DNA from: Silene latifolia
Taxonomy: Eukaryota > Streptophyta > Magnoliopsida > Caryophyllales > Caryophyllaceae
Length of the DNA: 64,000 nt
Direction of reading: 5' to 3'
Assembly (NCBI RefSeq): GCF_048544455.1
Contig: NC_133532.1
Location: 12,154,948 to 12,218,947 of the forward strand
In this document: positions 1 through 13,100 of the stretch, piece after piece
Position numbering within the stretch: the stretch's first letter is position 1
How the letters are laid out: each line of letters opens with the position of its first letter
Position numbers and translations under genes: made by a program
The notes under the pieces: model-generated
Seen by the model: the letters and a program-made list of their open reading frames with translations, nothing else
Database searches by the model: none
Told to the model about the DNA's origin: nothing

Positions 1-140
1 TTTTATGATAAATAGTGATTATTTTATTTTAAAAAGTGTAGTCTCCGGAAATAAGTGGTCATTTTTTAATATAAAATGATCACTTTTTATTCAAAAGTAG
101 TCAGTTTTACGCGGTCGCGCCATATAACAGTAGTCTTGTA

Positions 141-358
141 CTCCCTCCCATTCACAATAAACCTCCCATTTCATTTTGGCACAAATATTAAGGAAACACA
201 CTACCCCACCATATAATTAAATTTCAACCACACAAATACACTACCCCACCATACAATTAAATTTGAACCACACAAACACTTACCAAAAAAGAAAATAGGG
301 AGATTATTGTGAATAAACGGAAAAGGAAATAGGAAAGTTTATTTTAACTGGGAGGGAG
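141..358. mobile_element. Stowaway-like MITE in OSC1 intron 15
   Basis: 218 bp with inverted ends (ctccctcccattcacaataa at one end, its complement at the other) and TA on both sides (139-140, 359-360). It is non-coding. A relative lies at 62880-63096. Confidence 0.8.
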
Positions 359-413
359 TATAATTTATGAAAGAAGATATACCGAGATATATATACATCA
401 CTTATTACAATAC

Positions 414-3400
414 CTGTCTTGCATAAATGAGACTCATCAACACCAATGCTGTCTGCGATATATTGGATCGTGTGAGTGGAACAAATTCCTGTGTTAATAA
501 ATCACGATTTAATCCAAGTGGATTTGTCAGCAACAATAAAATACACTTTTTATCTGTGTTTGGGTGGATATAAAACACAAAAATTCTTGTGGAAAACAAG
601 TTTTTACATGTATCAAAGTATTATTGCACATTCAAGTATATTACCTCTGTTTGTTTATATGTTACTAGTATAGATCCCGCGTGAATGCACGGTTTTAGAT
701 AGAAATATTGAATAATGTAACAATTATACTACTGTTATTTAACTTCATTTGAAATTTAATTATATGAAATTTACTATTAGTAATGTTTTGTGATAAGAGG
801 TAGAAAAAAGAAGTTTAAACACTTTTATCCCGAATAAGATTAGCGGTTTTACTTAATCTATTTTGTTAGCTTTGTTTTGAAAAATATTGTTATTGTATCC
901 ACTAAAGGCGTGATATAAATATAAAGTAAAGAACTGATAATACAATAAAATAAGATGCATGTTGTAATAAATATAATTATGTATATGTATATGTTAAATT
1001 AAATGTTTTAAAAAAGTAACCAAAATTAATTAGAAAGTGTGTGCAAAATAGTGTTTGTGACCATCATGTTTAGTTTTAAAAATAATAATAGTATCTCTCA
1101 CCCCATAAAATAATAATAGTAACAAATAATGCAAATTTATTTAGGTAACAAATAATGTGTCTATGCAATGAGAAAAATAATATACCCTTTTTAAATGGAA
1201 TAGAATCATCTATTGAATGGATTAGAATGGGCCAGTTGTAGATATGATATAATTGGTTTTGATATATACAACCCATTGGGCTGTATTTAAGCATTTAATA
1301 TCTTCCATATTTGGTATTAAGTTAAGAATTTAAGATTAAATTATACATTATCCAATGCAATTAATGCATATACTAAGAATTTCTTTCCGTATTTAGTTAC
1401 TTAAATACAACTCATTGGGTTGTATATATCAAAACCCATATTGATATACTTTGTATTTCGAATAAATATTTTGTTGTCGTTCCAAGTGATGTAAACTAAA
1501 ATGCATGTACAAAATAAAGACTTATAGAATAAATTAAGCTAAGGCGGAAAAAAAAACAGAGTACAAAAAGAAATTATCGAAGTAAAGATGACCCATCATT
1601 GAATTAATTTCAGCATAAGTATATTGAAAAAGCATATTATAAATGATATATTTTATTAGAAGGTTTGAGAAACATATTTTGTTTAGCAGAATAAGTTAAG
1701 TGTTTAATAATTAATAGATTAAGAATTAACAGATTGTTAATTAGTTTCTTTTGTAAAATAGTGTAGATTTTCCTACTTTAGAACATGCTAACTAATATGG
1801 TAGGATAAACATCATGTTGTAAAACAACATATTGCCAAAGTCTTGAATATTGTAAAAATCCACCAATATGTCGTGTTTACAAAACATCCCTAACATGTTA
1901 TCGAAATATAGATAGGCCATGTTTTGTACGCAGCAGATTATTATTAGCAGAAGCAAATTGGTCAAGCAGATTATAACGACAGATGACATTGACAGGTTTG
2001 ACTAGTATATTTCAATTCGAAGGTTAATGACAGATGTCATTGACAGGTTTGACTAGTATATTTCAATTTGTAGAAGTGTTTAGTAATTAGCGGATTAAGA
2101 TTAATAGATTGTTGTATATGTGTTTAAATGGTTGACAGATTCATTTTTCTACTAAAGAGAATATATATGTTGGACAAAGTAGCATATTGTAAAACAGTAG
2201 ATTGCACAATCTACTATTTTAATATGCTAAATGTTGATGAGTCAATATACCCTAAGCAACATATTGACGAGTTGAACATACTAAATGTCCTCAATATGCT
2301 TAAAATTCATTAACTGCTGTTTATCAAACACCCTCATAGTAAAGTTTCATGTAATAGTACCTTCTTGGCACCAGAAAGACAACTCTCTCCCCACCCGCCA
2401 TCCTCTTTCTGAGACGTGAGTAGAAAATGTACTGCTTTCCTAATAGCAACACAGTTTGAATAAGTTTTCCCAGCTGCTGTTAGCCCTTTTATTGCATAAT
2501 ATGTACCATATGTGAAGCAAACTCCCCAATCTCCGTACCTACGTAAAAATACGTATAAATGATTATTTAGTTTTATGTTCATAACTAAATGATTATATGT
2601 TATACACTTATACACTTATACGTGAAACTCTTTTAGCTGCCTTTCAGCCAATTATAGGCTTGCCCTCAAATATGTTAATAGTTACTCACTTATTAGGAAA
2701 AGAAATTCGTAACTTTCTACGTGCTATCCGAGAAAAAAGCATTCATTGCCATTATAAAAAGTTAATTTTTTTCTAATGTTTACATTGTAAATCTATTTGT
2801 TTTATTACTGCTACTCAAAAACATATATTATTACTAGTTTTATACCCATGTAAAAAATGCACGGGTAGATACATGAACATATAATTGAACGTGATTAAGT
2901 GTTCAATACTGTGACAATATAATTATATATGGAGATTCGAATATTTGATAAATATTAGATTTGAATATCAAATAATATACAACCGTATTTGATTAGAATT
3001 ATATTAAAGGTATATTACATGTTAGACCTGTTGAATGTATGTAAATTGTGACATTTTAACTTATGTCTTAACATAAGTTACTAAAATAAGAATATGAGAT
3101 GTCTCCCTTTTGGTGAGATCCGTTTGTCTGTCTCCAATTTCGGTGTTTTTTCTGTCCTTTATATCATTTTAGGGTTTTGTTTTATTGGAAATATAGATAA
3201 GAGCGGCTTGTTGATGATTTGTTATACGATTCTACAATTGATATGCGTTATTCGCCGACGATCTATGGTGCTGATAAAAGGTAAATTTTCTCCATCAATG
3301 AATCAAACGAAGGATCCCCTTAAAAACTACGTGAAGAGAGTGATACAAGGACGATCTGAATTGTCATATCATGTTTTGAGATCTCTAGTTTTACGAGAGG

Positions 3401-4098
3401 AATTTGTCCTTTGGCTTCTATTAGATTTGTTGTTTTCGATTATACCTATCTCTTGTAAGTGTCGTTTGGCGATTTATGAATGAATTGATCTTTTCCTTCA
3501 AAAAAAAAATAGTAATATGAGATAGGAATAAGAATTGCAGACGGATCTTACAGTCTGAAATAAGAATTTGTGTAAGAATTAGGTTGATGAAAGAGGGTAA
3601 TTAAATAGATTAGGAAACATGGCAGGGTTCACATATAGAAACTTAGTAGTTAATGAGAAACCAAGAAAAGACTTGACTTTTATATTATTTAGATATTTAT
3701 TGTTATTTTTGAAACTTTAACTTGTTATTGCATGTAATTTCTATCCTTAATTTCTTTGTTTAAGACTTTAATCTAAAAGACAAATTAACGGATAATATTC
3801 TATCTTCTTAATTTTTGGATATCAAATCATGCACCTACATGGAACGTTATTTTCAATCTAAGTTTTTTTGGCGACGCAATATGCTATTTGGTTATGGATT
3901 ATAATGGAATAAATCAAAATGGCTGCGCTTCTTTCTTTTGTGAATTAGCGGTCCTTCAATGCAGTTCTCGACGCAATTTTCATCTTGGGTCATTCGGAAA
4001 CAGCCTCTTTGTGTTGCTAACACAAGGGTAAGGCTGCGTACATCCGACCGACCCCCCCTACCCCGCAATTTGCGGGAGCCATTGAAGCATTGGGGTAA

Positions 4099-4129
<31 letters not shown>

Positions 4130-7100
4130 GCAGTATGCTCTTGTTGCTCGATAGAGTCACTGGTTCAAACCTTCTAAATATGCCATTTATAATTAATTTT
4201 ACAGTATGTTTAATCCGCTAATTACGCTAATTACCAAATAAGACCTCTATTCATATTCGATCAATATTTTGTTCTTTGTTTCTAAAAAGAGATGAGAAAA
4301 ATATACCATAAACCATTAGGATGTTGAGCGTCTTCGAGGAATTTGGATGCCTTCCCGATGAAATCTTCGATATCTTTTTTCCTATACCCAGGGTATAATT
4401 CTTTGAACAACACCAAAGCATGAATTATCGTGCCAGTACATTCCACATGCCTAAGTCCAAATTTAATTTAAGGGAAATATAAAACAAAAAAAAAAAAAAA
4501 AATTATTAATGAAAAATATAAGAACTTAAGACCACAACAAATACGCGTTAAACTGTTAATCAATTGCTTATCTTTTTTATTCATTTTGAATAATATTATA
4601 ATCAAAAGTAAATAAATAAATGATTGGAAAAGGGTGTACTCCAAATGCGTTTAAAATTACTTACTCGTGCTCGGTGACAATGTCTTCCAAAAACTCGGTC
4701 GGATTAAGAAGCTAAATATTGCATTAGAAGGAGAACAAATAAGTCAATTTCATGTATAGAATCAACTAAAGTTATGTGTTCTATTAATTCATATAAAAAT
4801 ACAAAAATACAAAGTAATCGAGTTAACCCCAAGTTAAGGACCCGAACTATCAGAATTTTTCCAGTTAAGGACCCGAAGTATATAACTTTACAGGTAAGGA
4901 CCTCATTGTTTACTGCCGTTAACTTGTGCATTCTGCCGTTAGTTTGAGGAGATTGGCTATCAACTTCATTTGGCTTGTTAAATGCAAATATGGATTGGTT
5001 TAATTACATATTTCTTAAATGTTATCATTTCCTCCTGTAAGTTTTGATATTTTAGATGATTAGTGATACTTGATAAGTGAAATTTACTATCCTAAAAATT
5101 AACCACCCAAAACCAACTCAATTAAAACCGTTTTTGACACGACATCGATACGGCCCAATAATTAGTGACCCGCACTCGAAATTAGCCCGACCCGATATAT
5201 ACCCGCTTAGATTGATCCGCTTTGATTGATGACCGGACAATTATTAAGCCTATTATTGATCAACATGAACGTGATTTAGTGTTTAGAATGATAAATCTGA
5301 CTTAATAATAAGGTAACTAAACCAAATAATGATCGAAAATTAATGTTAATGGTTAAAGATTCAGGTAATGCGCTAACGTAACTAACAAGATAATGACCCA
5401 ACCCAAACACCACCCGGAGCTGATAAATCAATTGACCCGAAATGTCCCGGTCTTATAATGAACTGACCCAAACTTAACTCAATCCGAAAGCGGTAGGCTG
5501 AGTGAATATCACCAAACCCGATATAACTAGACCTTACTTGACCTGACCTAAACCCAATCCGATTGCCGCCGTTAGTTTCAGGTGAAATTACAAAGTAAAA
5601 TGTGTAAGAAAAGAAAGAAGAGAAAACTACCTATGCAACATATTGATTGAGACAACTGACAACCCATAATGAAATGGGTACAAATTTGATCAATTTTCCA
5701 AAATAAAATTATGAGAAATCTGTTAATTACTATGGGGTGATAAAATCATATTAAAAAAATAATAACCAATGAAAGTGGATAGCCAAATCCCAGGCAGTGC
5801 TGCAGTAGGCAATTAGGCATGCATTGATTAACGGCAGTTAGCAATAGTTCCTTAACTGTAAAATTATATAGTTTAGGTCCTTAACGGAAAAGAATTCGAT
5901 AGTTTGGGTCCTTGTCTTTGGGTTAACTCCAAAGGAATCGTACTTTGAAATGAAAAAAGAAAAATTAAGTTATCTTCTCAAATGAAGAAGAAAAATAATT
6001 GGTACGAAGTTGTTAGTTAGTTAATACCTCCAACCATGCATGCCCGCTAGCTGGCTCCCAGGCAGTTACTCCTCCATTTTTACTCTGCATTTTTTTATAC
6101 ATAATTATGGCAATTAAACTTGCGATGAATAACTTTAACTATATATTTAAAACTATATTTATTTTGTATATGTATTCCTTCAGTCTCAACTCTCAATCAT
6201 TTTTTTTTTGGCCCTGTTCTTTTAGATATAATTTCAGCTTATTTCACTTCAATCCAGCTAAGTTCTTCTCTTCACAAATTAACTCGCCCTGTTCTCTTTG
6301 GACTTATTTCAGCTCATTTCAATTCAGTTTCGTTCAGCTTCATTAAGTTTAATTTAGTTTAGTTTAGTTCAGCTCATCTCATCTCTTTACAAATTAACTC
6401 TTATTTCAGTCCAGTTCAGTTATTAAGTTTAGTTCATAAAGGAAGATAATGCTTGATTATTATTGATGAGTTAATCACGTATAAATACAAAGTATAGACG
6501 AGATATGCAAACCTAATTAAATGGGATATACCTAAATTACAGAATACAGAATCATAAATAAATAATACTTATTTACATAATATATTCTATGCTATTCTAA
6601 CACACCCCTGCAGTCGAAACCGGAGGTTCACGAACATTGAGACTGGCTCTGAAATCGTCAAAAAGGACGAGTGGTAAACCCTTAGTGAAAATGTCAGCTA
6701 TTTCGGAACGGGAGGGAACATGATGAACGCGAACATCGCCCCAAGCTACTTTCACACGCACAAAGTGAATGTCGAGTTCGATGTGCTCACAGACAACATT
6801 AGCGCCCCCCTATACTAGGCTTCATCACTTGACCGAGACAAAGTGGGTTGACGTTTCGAAGCCCAGAAAACGAGAGTGTCACCCAAAAAGACACTATAAC
6901 CACTAGTAGAGCGGCTTGTGTCGGGACATCCAGCCCAATCTGCATCAGTGTACGAAGTGAGGGAGTCTACTTTGGAAGACCCGAGCCAAAGACCAAAGCG
7001 CATAGTACCTTTGATATATCGTAAGATATGCTTAAGCGAATTCATAGGCGATTCCATAGTGAAGAGACCCAATTTGATTAAGCTAGTGTTGATGATGCCT

Positions 7101-10100
7101 TAAGATAAATTAATCTTATTGTTATTTAATTGTGTGCCTCTTAAGTTTAACCATGTAGCATAAAGCTCTAATTGTCAATTCAAGGTTATCAAGAATGTCA
7201 TCATGAAGATCAAAGATGAAGATTGTCATTAGTGCTAAAGTCATGTGTTGTAAGGTGATCGTTAAACACGAATTTACGTTTAGGTGCAAAAACAACAGTT
7301 CAGTCAACAGTTAATTAAGGCTCGTCTTTGAAAGAAATATTTCGAAAATATTTGAATCTTTGTTAAAATGCTTTCAATGTTCATAAATGTTTTCTGGAAA
7401 TATTTTGAAGTGTTTTAAAGAATATAGAGCTTTCAATGACTTGCTAAGGAGTTTGCTTGCACAATAAGACACTTACTATAAATGAGTTGTTTGCTTTTAC
7501 ATTTATGGAAATGTTTATGGTTCCCATAAACACAACCATTTATGCTTGTTTCTTGTTGAAAAACCCAACCTATTTTTGTGTGTGTGCACAACCTGATTTC
7601 TTGCAATCTTAGGCACCGATTTCTTGAGGAAGAATACTCGGTTTGTTGGTGAAGATTTCGGTTGGCTTTGCATGTTGCCCAAGCAAACTACTTACATTAT
7701 TTTTAATCACTTGTGCTTATGAGTGTAAGATATTTTAATGTAAAGTATACTACTTGAACATTATAAATAGCTTGCTTAATTCATTTTTACAAGTGTGCAA
7801 CAAACGAGTTTTAAACTGAAAAAGACTTAAGCTTTCAATCGAGTAAATTAACTTTGCAAAACCGTTTTTCATTTCAAAATCTTTGAATCCTTTTGCAAGT
7901 TTGTTTATTTATCTTTTGAGTCTTTTACTTGAATTTATTGTTGCACCTAGTCGTTTTAGTCGTGTTCAAGGATCCCGTGTTTTGTACTTAAACTTTATCT
8001 CCTCCGTTCAATTGAGTGAACAACATTGAGATAAGTGGAGTCTTGTAACAAACGGGTAGAACTGAGCAAAGTCTTAGGATAGAGTTATCCTTAAGCATGA
8101 AGTCTTAGAAGCGGAGTAGCTTTTGAGCACGGAGTCTTTCGGCGGAGTAGCCCAAAGCAAAAGCCTTATTGCGGAGTAGCTTTAAGCACGAAGTCTTTTG
8201 GCGGAGTAGCCCAAAGCAAAAGTCTTGGAAGCGGAGTAGCTTTTAACACTACTACAAAACTCGCTATGGACATCAGTTGATGGACATCTGATTATTTAGA
8301 AAACTGATGTACAAATTATACACATCAGTTGTTTGCAAAAAACTGATGTACTTATAATTATATGTACATCAGTTGAGTTACAAAACTGATGTCCATTATT
8401 TCTGATTTTAATGGACATGGGATTTTAAGAAAGCCCATGTCTTTATGATAATCAAGTACATCGTACATAAAAGTTAACCGATGTACATATATGTTGAAAT
8501 TATAAGCGCGCAAAAAATTTGCCTCACCGCCCTTTCACTTATATAATTTCATGTTTAATTAAAAAAAAAAACAATTTTTAATAAACCTAATCCCTCTTTG
8601 TGTCAGTATACACAATTCATACCTTCATCCTCCCTCATATCAATTTACAATTCAATATCCTCACATCAAATTCATCAAATTCATTCAACCACCAGGCGCA
8701 CGTCAACCACCAGGCGCTCATCGTCAACCACCCTGTGCTGTTATCTCGCGCTGTCACCCCTCACCATAATTAGGTATTTTTCGATCTTTTTTACTTAAGG
8801 CTTAATTTTTTGTTAATTTGATCAATTTACTGCATGCATGTTTGGATTTTGCCATTTGTGTGATATGTTTTCAATTTTAATTGAAGAATAAATTATGGGT
8901 TTATAATAAAATTGGGGTTTATGCTTAAAAAAATGACGTTTGGATAATCAAATTGGGGGTTTATGCTGATACCTATTAATTATTTCAAATTGGGGGTTTA
9001 TGCTTTGGTGAGATGTTACCGTATGCAATTTTGATCAATTTACTGCATGCATGCCTGATTAATCGATTGTTAGAAGTGTTAGAAGTGTTAGAAGTGTTTT
9101 TGTTAGGCGAAGTGTTAGAAGTGTATGCAATTTTGATCAATTTATGCTTTGGGTGAGATGTTAGAAGTGTTAGGGGAAGTGTTAGAAGAGTGCAATTTTG
9201 ACGCACTTAGTAGTCATTCATCAATAAAACTGATAGACAAGCTATTTAGACTGCGGCAGTAGTATGGATTAAGAAAATCACCAGTTTAGCTGTTCATTCA
9301 TCCTCCCCATGCCAATTTTGATGCACTTAGTAGCTGTTCAGTCAATAGCGTTGACGATTCATCGCAATTGCCTCTGATCGCAATACCCTCTCTTGTCATG
9401 CTTTCGATCAGAAAGCGTGATTTTGATGTGCATCAAATTATCAGTTAAGTGTTAGAAGCTAAGTGTTAGAAGTGTGCAATAATTATCAGTGGATTGTTAA
9501 TTATGGAGTTGATGTTAAGTATTTAGCTGATTAATGCCTGAGTTTTGAATTATTCGTCCTGAACTTTTCAATAATAACCTTTTAACCTTATAAACTATCG
9601 CAGTGGATCTTGAATATATACGGAGATTGGGAATATGGATCGGATTTGGATGTTTGTTGACCGTTTGGACCCTATATATAGGAAAGGGGTTGAACATTTT
9701 GTTAGAGTTGCTATTAATAATGCGGAGAATGTTGAAGAAATTTATTGTCCATGTGTTAAATGTGGGAATAATGTGTATCTTGATTCTGAAGAATTGAAAA
9801 GTCACCTCTTATGTAATGGTATTGACAAAAGTTATACAAGGTGGATTTGGCATGGGGAGGATGTGTTGCCTACCTTGAGTAGTAATTTAGAGGATGATAG
9901 CGACATTGAGGGAGATGGTTTTGATGAAAATTTTGATCGAGTAGACGACCTGATTAATGATTTAAAACAATCCACTGAAGACCCCACACAAGTAGAGATG
10001 TTTGATAGGCTAGCTGGTGATGCAATTAAACCCCTATACCCAGGTTCAAGTTTGACACGCCTATCTGCAACTTTAAAATTGTATAGTTTAAAGGCGAAAA

Positions 10101-13100
10101 ATGGATGGAGTGATAAAAGTTTCACAAGTTTGCTTCAATTGTTGAGTGAGATTTTACCAGATGGCAATGAACTCCCTAAGCGTACCTATGATGCTAAGAA
10201 AATTTTGTGTCCAATGGGAGTTGATTATGTAAAGATACATGCATGTCCTAATGATTGCATTTTGTATCGAAAAGATTATAAAGATTTAAGCGAATGTCCA
10301 AAGTGTGGGGCTTCACGTTACAAGTTGCCGAAAAAAAATTCCAAAAAAAATATTGGGGTCCCAGCTAAAGTCTTGTGGTATCTTCCCATTATCCCAAGAT
10401 TTAAAAGAATTTTTGCAAATGTAAAAGATGCAAAAAATTTAATTTGGCACGCTGAAGGTAGAATTTCAGATGACAAAATTCGTCATCCAGCTGATTCAAC
10501 ACAGTGGAAAACAATAGATCATTTGTTTCCTGAATTTGGATCCGAGGCTAGAAATTTAAGGCTTGGACTTTGTACTGATGGTATGAATCCGTTTGGTAGT
10601 CTAAGTAGTCAGTGGAGCACATGGCCGGTTTTGCTAACAATTTATAATCTCCCTCCTTGGTTATGCATGAAGCGTAAATATCTTATGTTGTCACTACTGA
10701 TTGCGGGGCCTAAGCAACCTGGAAATGATATAGATGTTTACCTAGAACCCTTGATTGATGATTTGAAGTTATTATGGGATGAAGGGGTAGAGGTATATGA
10801 TGCTTATCATGGTGAGACTTTTAACTTACGTGCCATGATATTTTGCACCATTAATGATTTCCCGGCTTACGGCAACCTCTCTAGTTATACTGTGAAAGGG
10901 GCTAAAGCGTGTCCAATTTGTGAGGAGGATACAATTTCTGACCGTTTAGTTCATGGGGGAAAGAATGTGTACCTTTGTAATCGAAGATTGCTCCGCTGTT
11001 CACACCCTTATAGAAAAAAAATGAAGCCTTTTAATGGGAAACAAGAACTTAGAAACCCTCCAAATATTTTAAGTGGGAGAGAGGTTTATGAAAAAGTGAA
11101 AAACATTGAAAATAATTTTGGAAAACCATATAAGAAGCCAAGTAATGGGACCTTATACAAAAAGAAGTCCATATTTTGGGATTTACTATATTGGAAGCAT
11201 TTGTCCGTGAGACATTGTATTGATGTCATGCACGTGGAGAAAAATGTGTGTGATAGCCTCATTGGTACACTTCTCAACATCCCTGGTAAAAGTAAGGATG
11301 GTGTCAAAGCTAGAGAAGATATGGTCGCACAAAAGATACGACCAGAATTAGCACCACAAATTAGAGGTTCAAGAACCTATTTTACTGACTTGTTTTACTT
11401 TGTCACGAAAGGAGAAAAAAAGTGTGTGTGAATGTTTACATGGGGTGAAGGTTCCGCAAGGTTATTCATCGAACATTAGAAATCTTGTGTCTTTGAAAGA
11501 GTTAAAACTGGTAGGATTGAAATCACATGATTGTCACACTTTAATGCAACAATTACTTCCAGTAGCTCTTCGTGGAGTTCTGCCTAATCATGTTCGAGGA
11601 GCTATTACTAGACTTTGCTATTTTTTCAATGCAATATTTAGCAAAGTTGTTGACTCAGATACCTTGAATACATTACAACGAGATGTTGTTATAACTATGT
11701 GTGAACTTGAGATGTTTTTTCCTCCTTCCTTTTTCGATATAATGCAGCATTTAGTAGTACATTTGGTGAGAGAAATTAAAATTTGTGGACCAGTATTTTT
11801 AAGAAATATGTATCCATTTGAGCGATATATGAAACCCTTAGGCGGCTACGTAAGAAACCAAAATAGGCCAGAAGGGTGCATGATTCAGGGGTATGTGGCA
11901 GAAGAGGCGCTAGAGTTTGTAACTGACTACCTGTCAGATGTTGAACCTATTGGCCTTCCGACATCTCGACACGAAGGAAGAATAGAGGGACAAGGTACGC
12001 TGGGAAAAGCCGTAGTCACTATTAACCGAGATACCCTTGACCAGGCACACTTCTATATTCTCCAACACATGGTCGATGTACATCCGTATTTAGAGAAGCA
12101 TCAAACCCTTCTAAGTGAACAAAATCCTTCTAAGGGAGAAAGGTGGTTAGCAATGGAGCATAATCGATCATTTCTTAAATGGTTTACTAATGAAGTAGAT
12201 ATTGAGCTGGAAAATGACCGTGAGAAAGTATCCGAGGAAGTAAGGTGGTTAGCCCATGGACCTGGTTTGAACGTGTTATCTTATCAAGGTTATGACATCA
12301 ATGGGTATTCATTCTACACTAAGGCTCAAGATGATAGAAGTACTATGCAAAATAGTGGAATAGCTTTGATGGCTATGTCAATGAGTGTTCCTAGTGCTAA
12401 AGATAATACACCTGCTTATGATGCTCAGCCATATTTTGGGGTCATTAATGAAATTTGGGAGCTGGACTATGCTCAGTTTAGGATACCTGTTTTTCGTTGT
12501 ATGTGGGTTGATCGTAATAAGGGTGTTCGAGTAGATGAGATGGGATTCACATTGGTAGATTTAGCACGTGAAGCATACAAATCGGAGCCATTCATTATGG
12601 CTAGTCAGGCCAAACAAATATTTTATATTAAAGATCCAGCGGATGAAAAGTGGTCGATTGTTCTTCATGGTAAGAAGAAGTTTGTGGGTAAAGAAGTCAT
12701 GGATGAAGTGGATGACGAATTGCCTCCTTTTTCTTCTGGATTGCCGTCTTCTACCACTACTGAAGATGTAGATGATTTTTATCTACGAGATGATCATGAC
12801 GAAGGGTTATGAGAATAATAGACCTGCTTACGTAAAAGATGATTTTTATCTAGTTACCTTTTCACAGTCTGTTTTGTAAAAAGGCAGACCTGCTTATGTT
12901 TTTTTTTTTTTTTTTTGCACCCTCATATGTTTTGCTTGTTCCATTGTCTTTAGCAAGGACACATTGAAGTTAATTTATCGAATGCTCTTTCCCTCATAGT
13001 TTCCTCCATCATTTTAACATTACTTTATTTTTATACAAGTATAATTCTATCAAACCAAGTATCCTGCATTGTTTAACAATATTCTGCCATTTCTTGATGC

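Noticed and set aside
1-413. OSC1 as a pseudogene truncated after exon 15
   Set aside because: Exon 15 has a normal splice donor (gta at 413-411) and the window simply ends in the next intron; missing exons 16-17 may lie outside.
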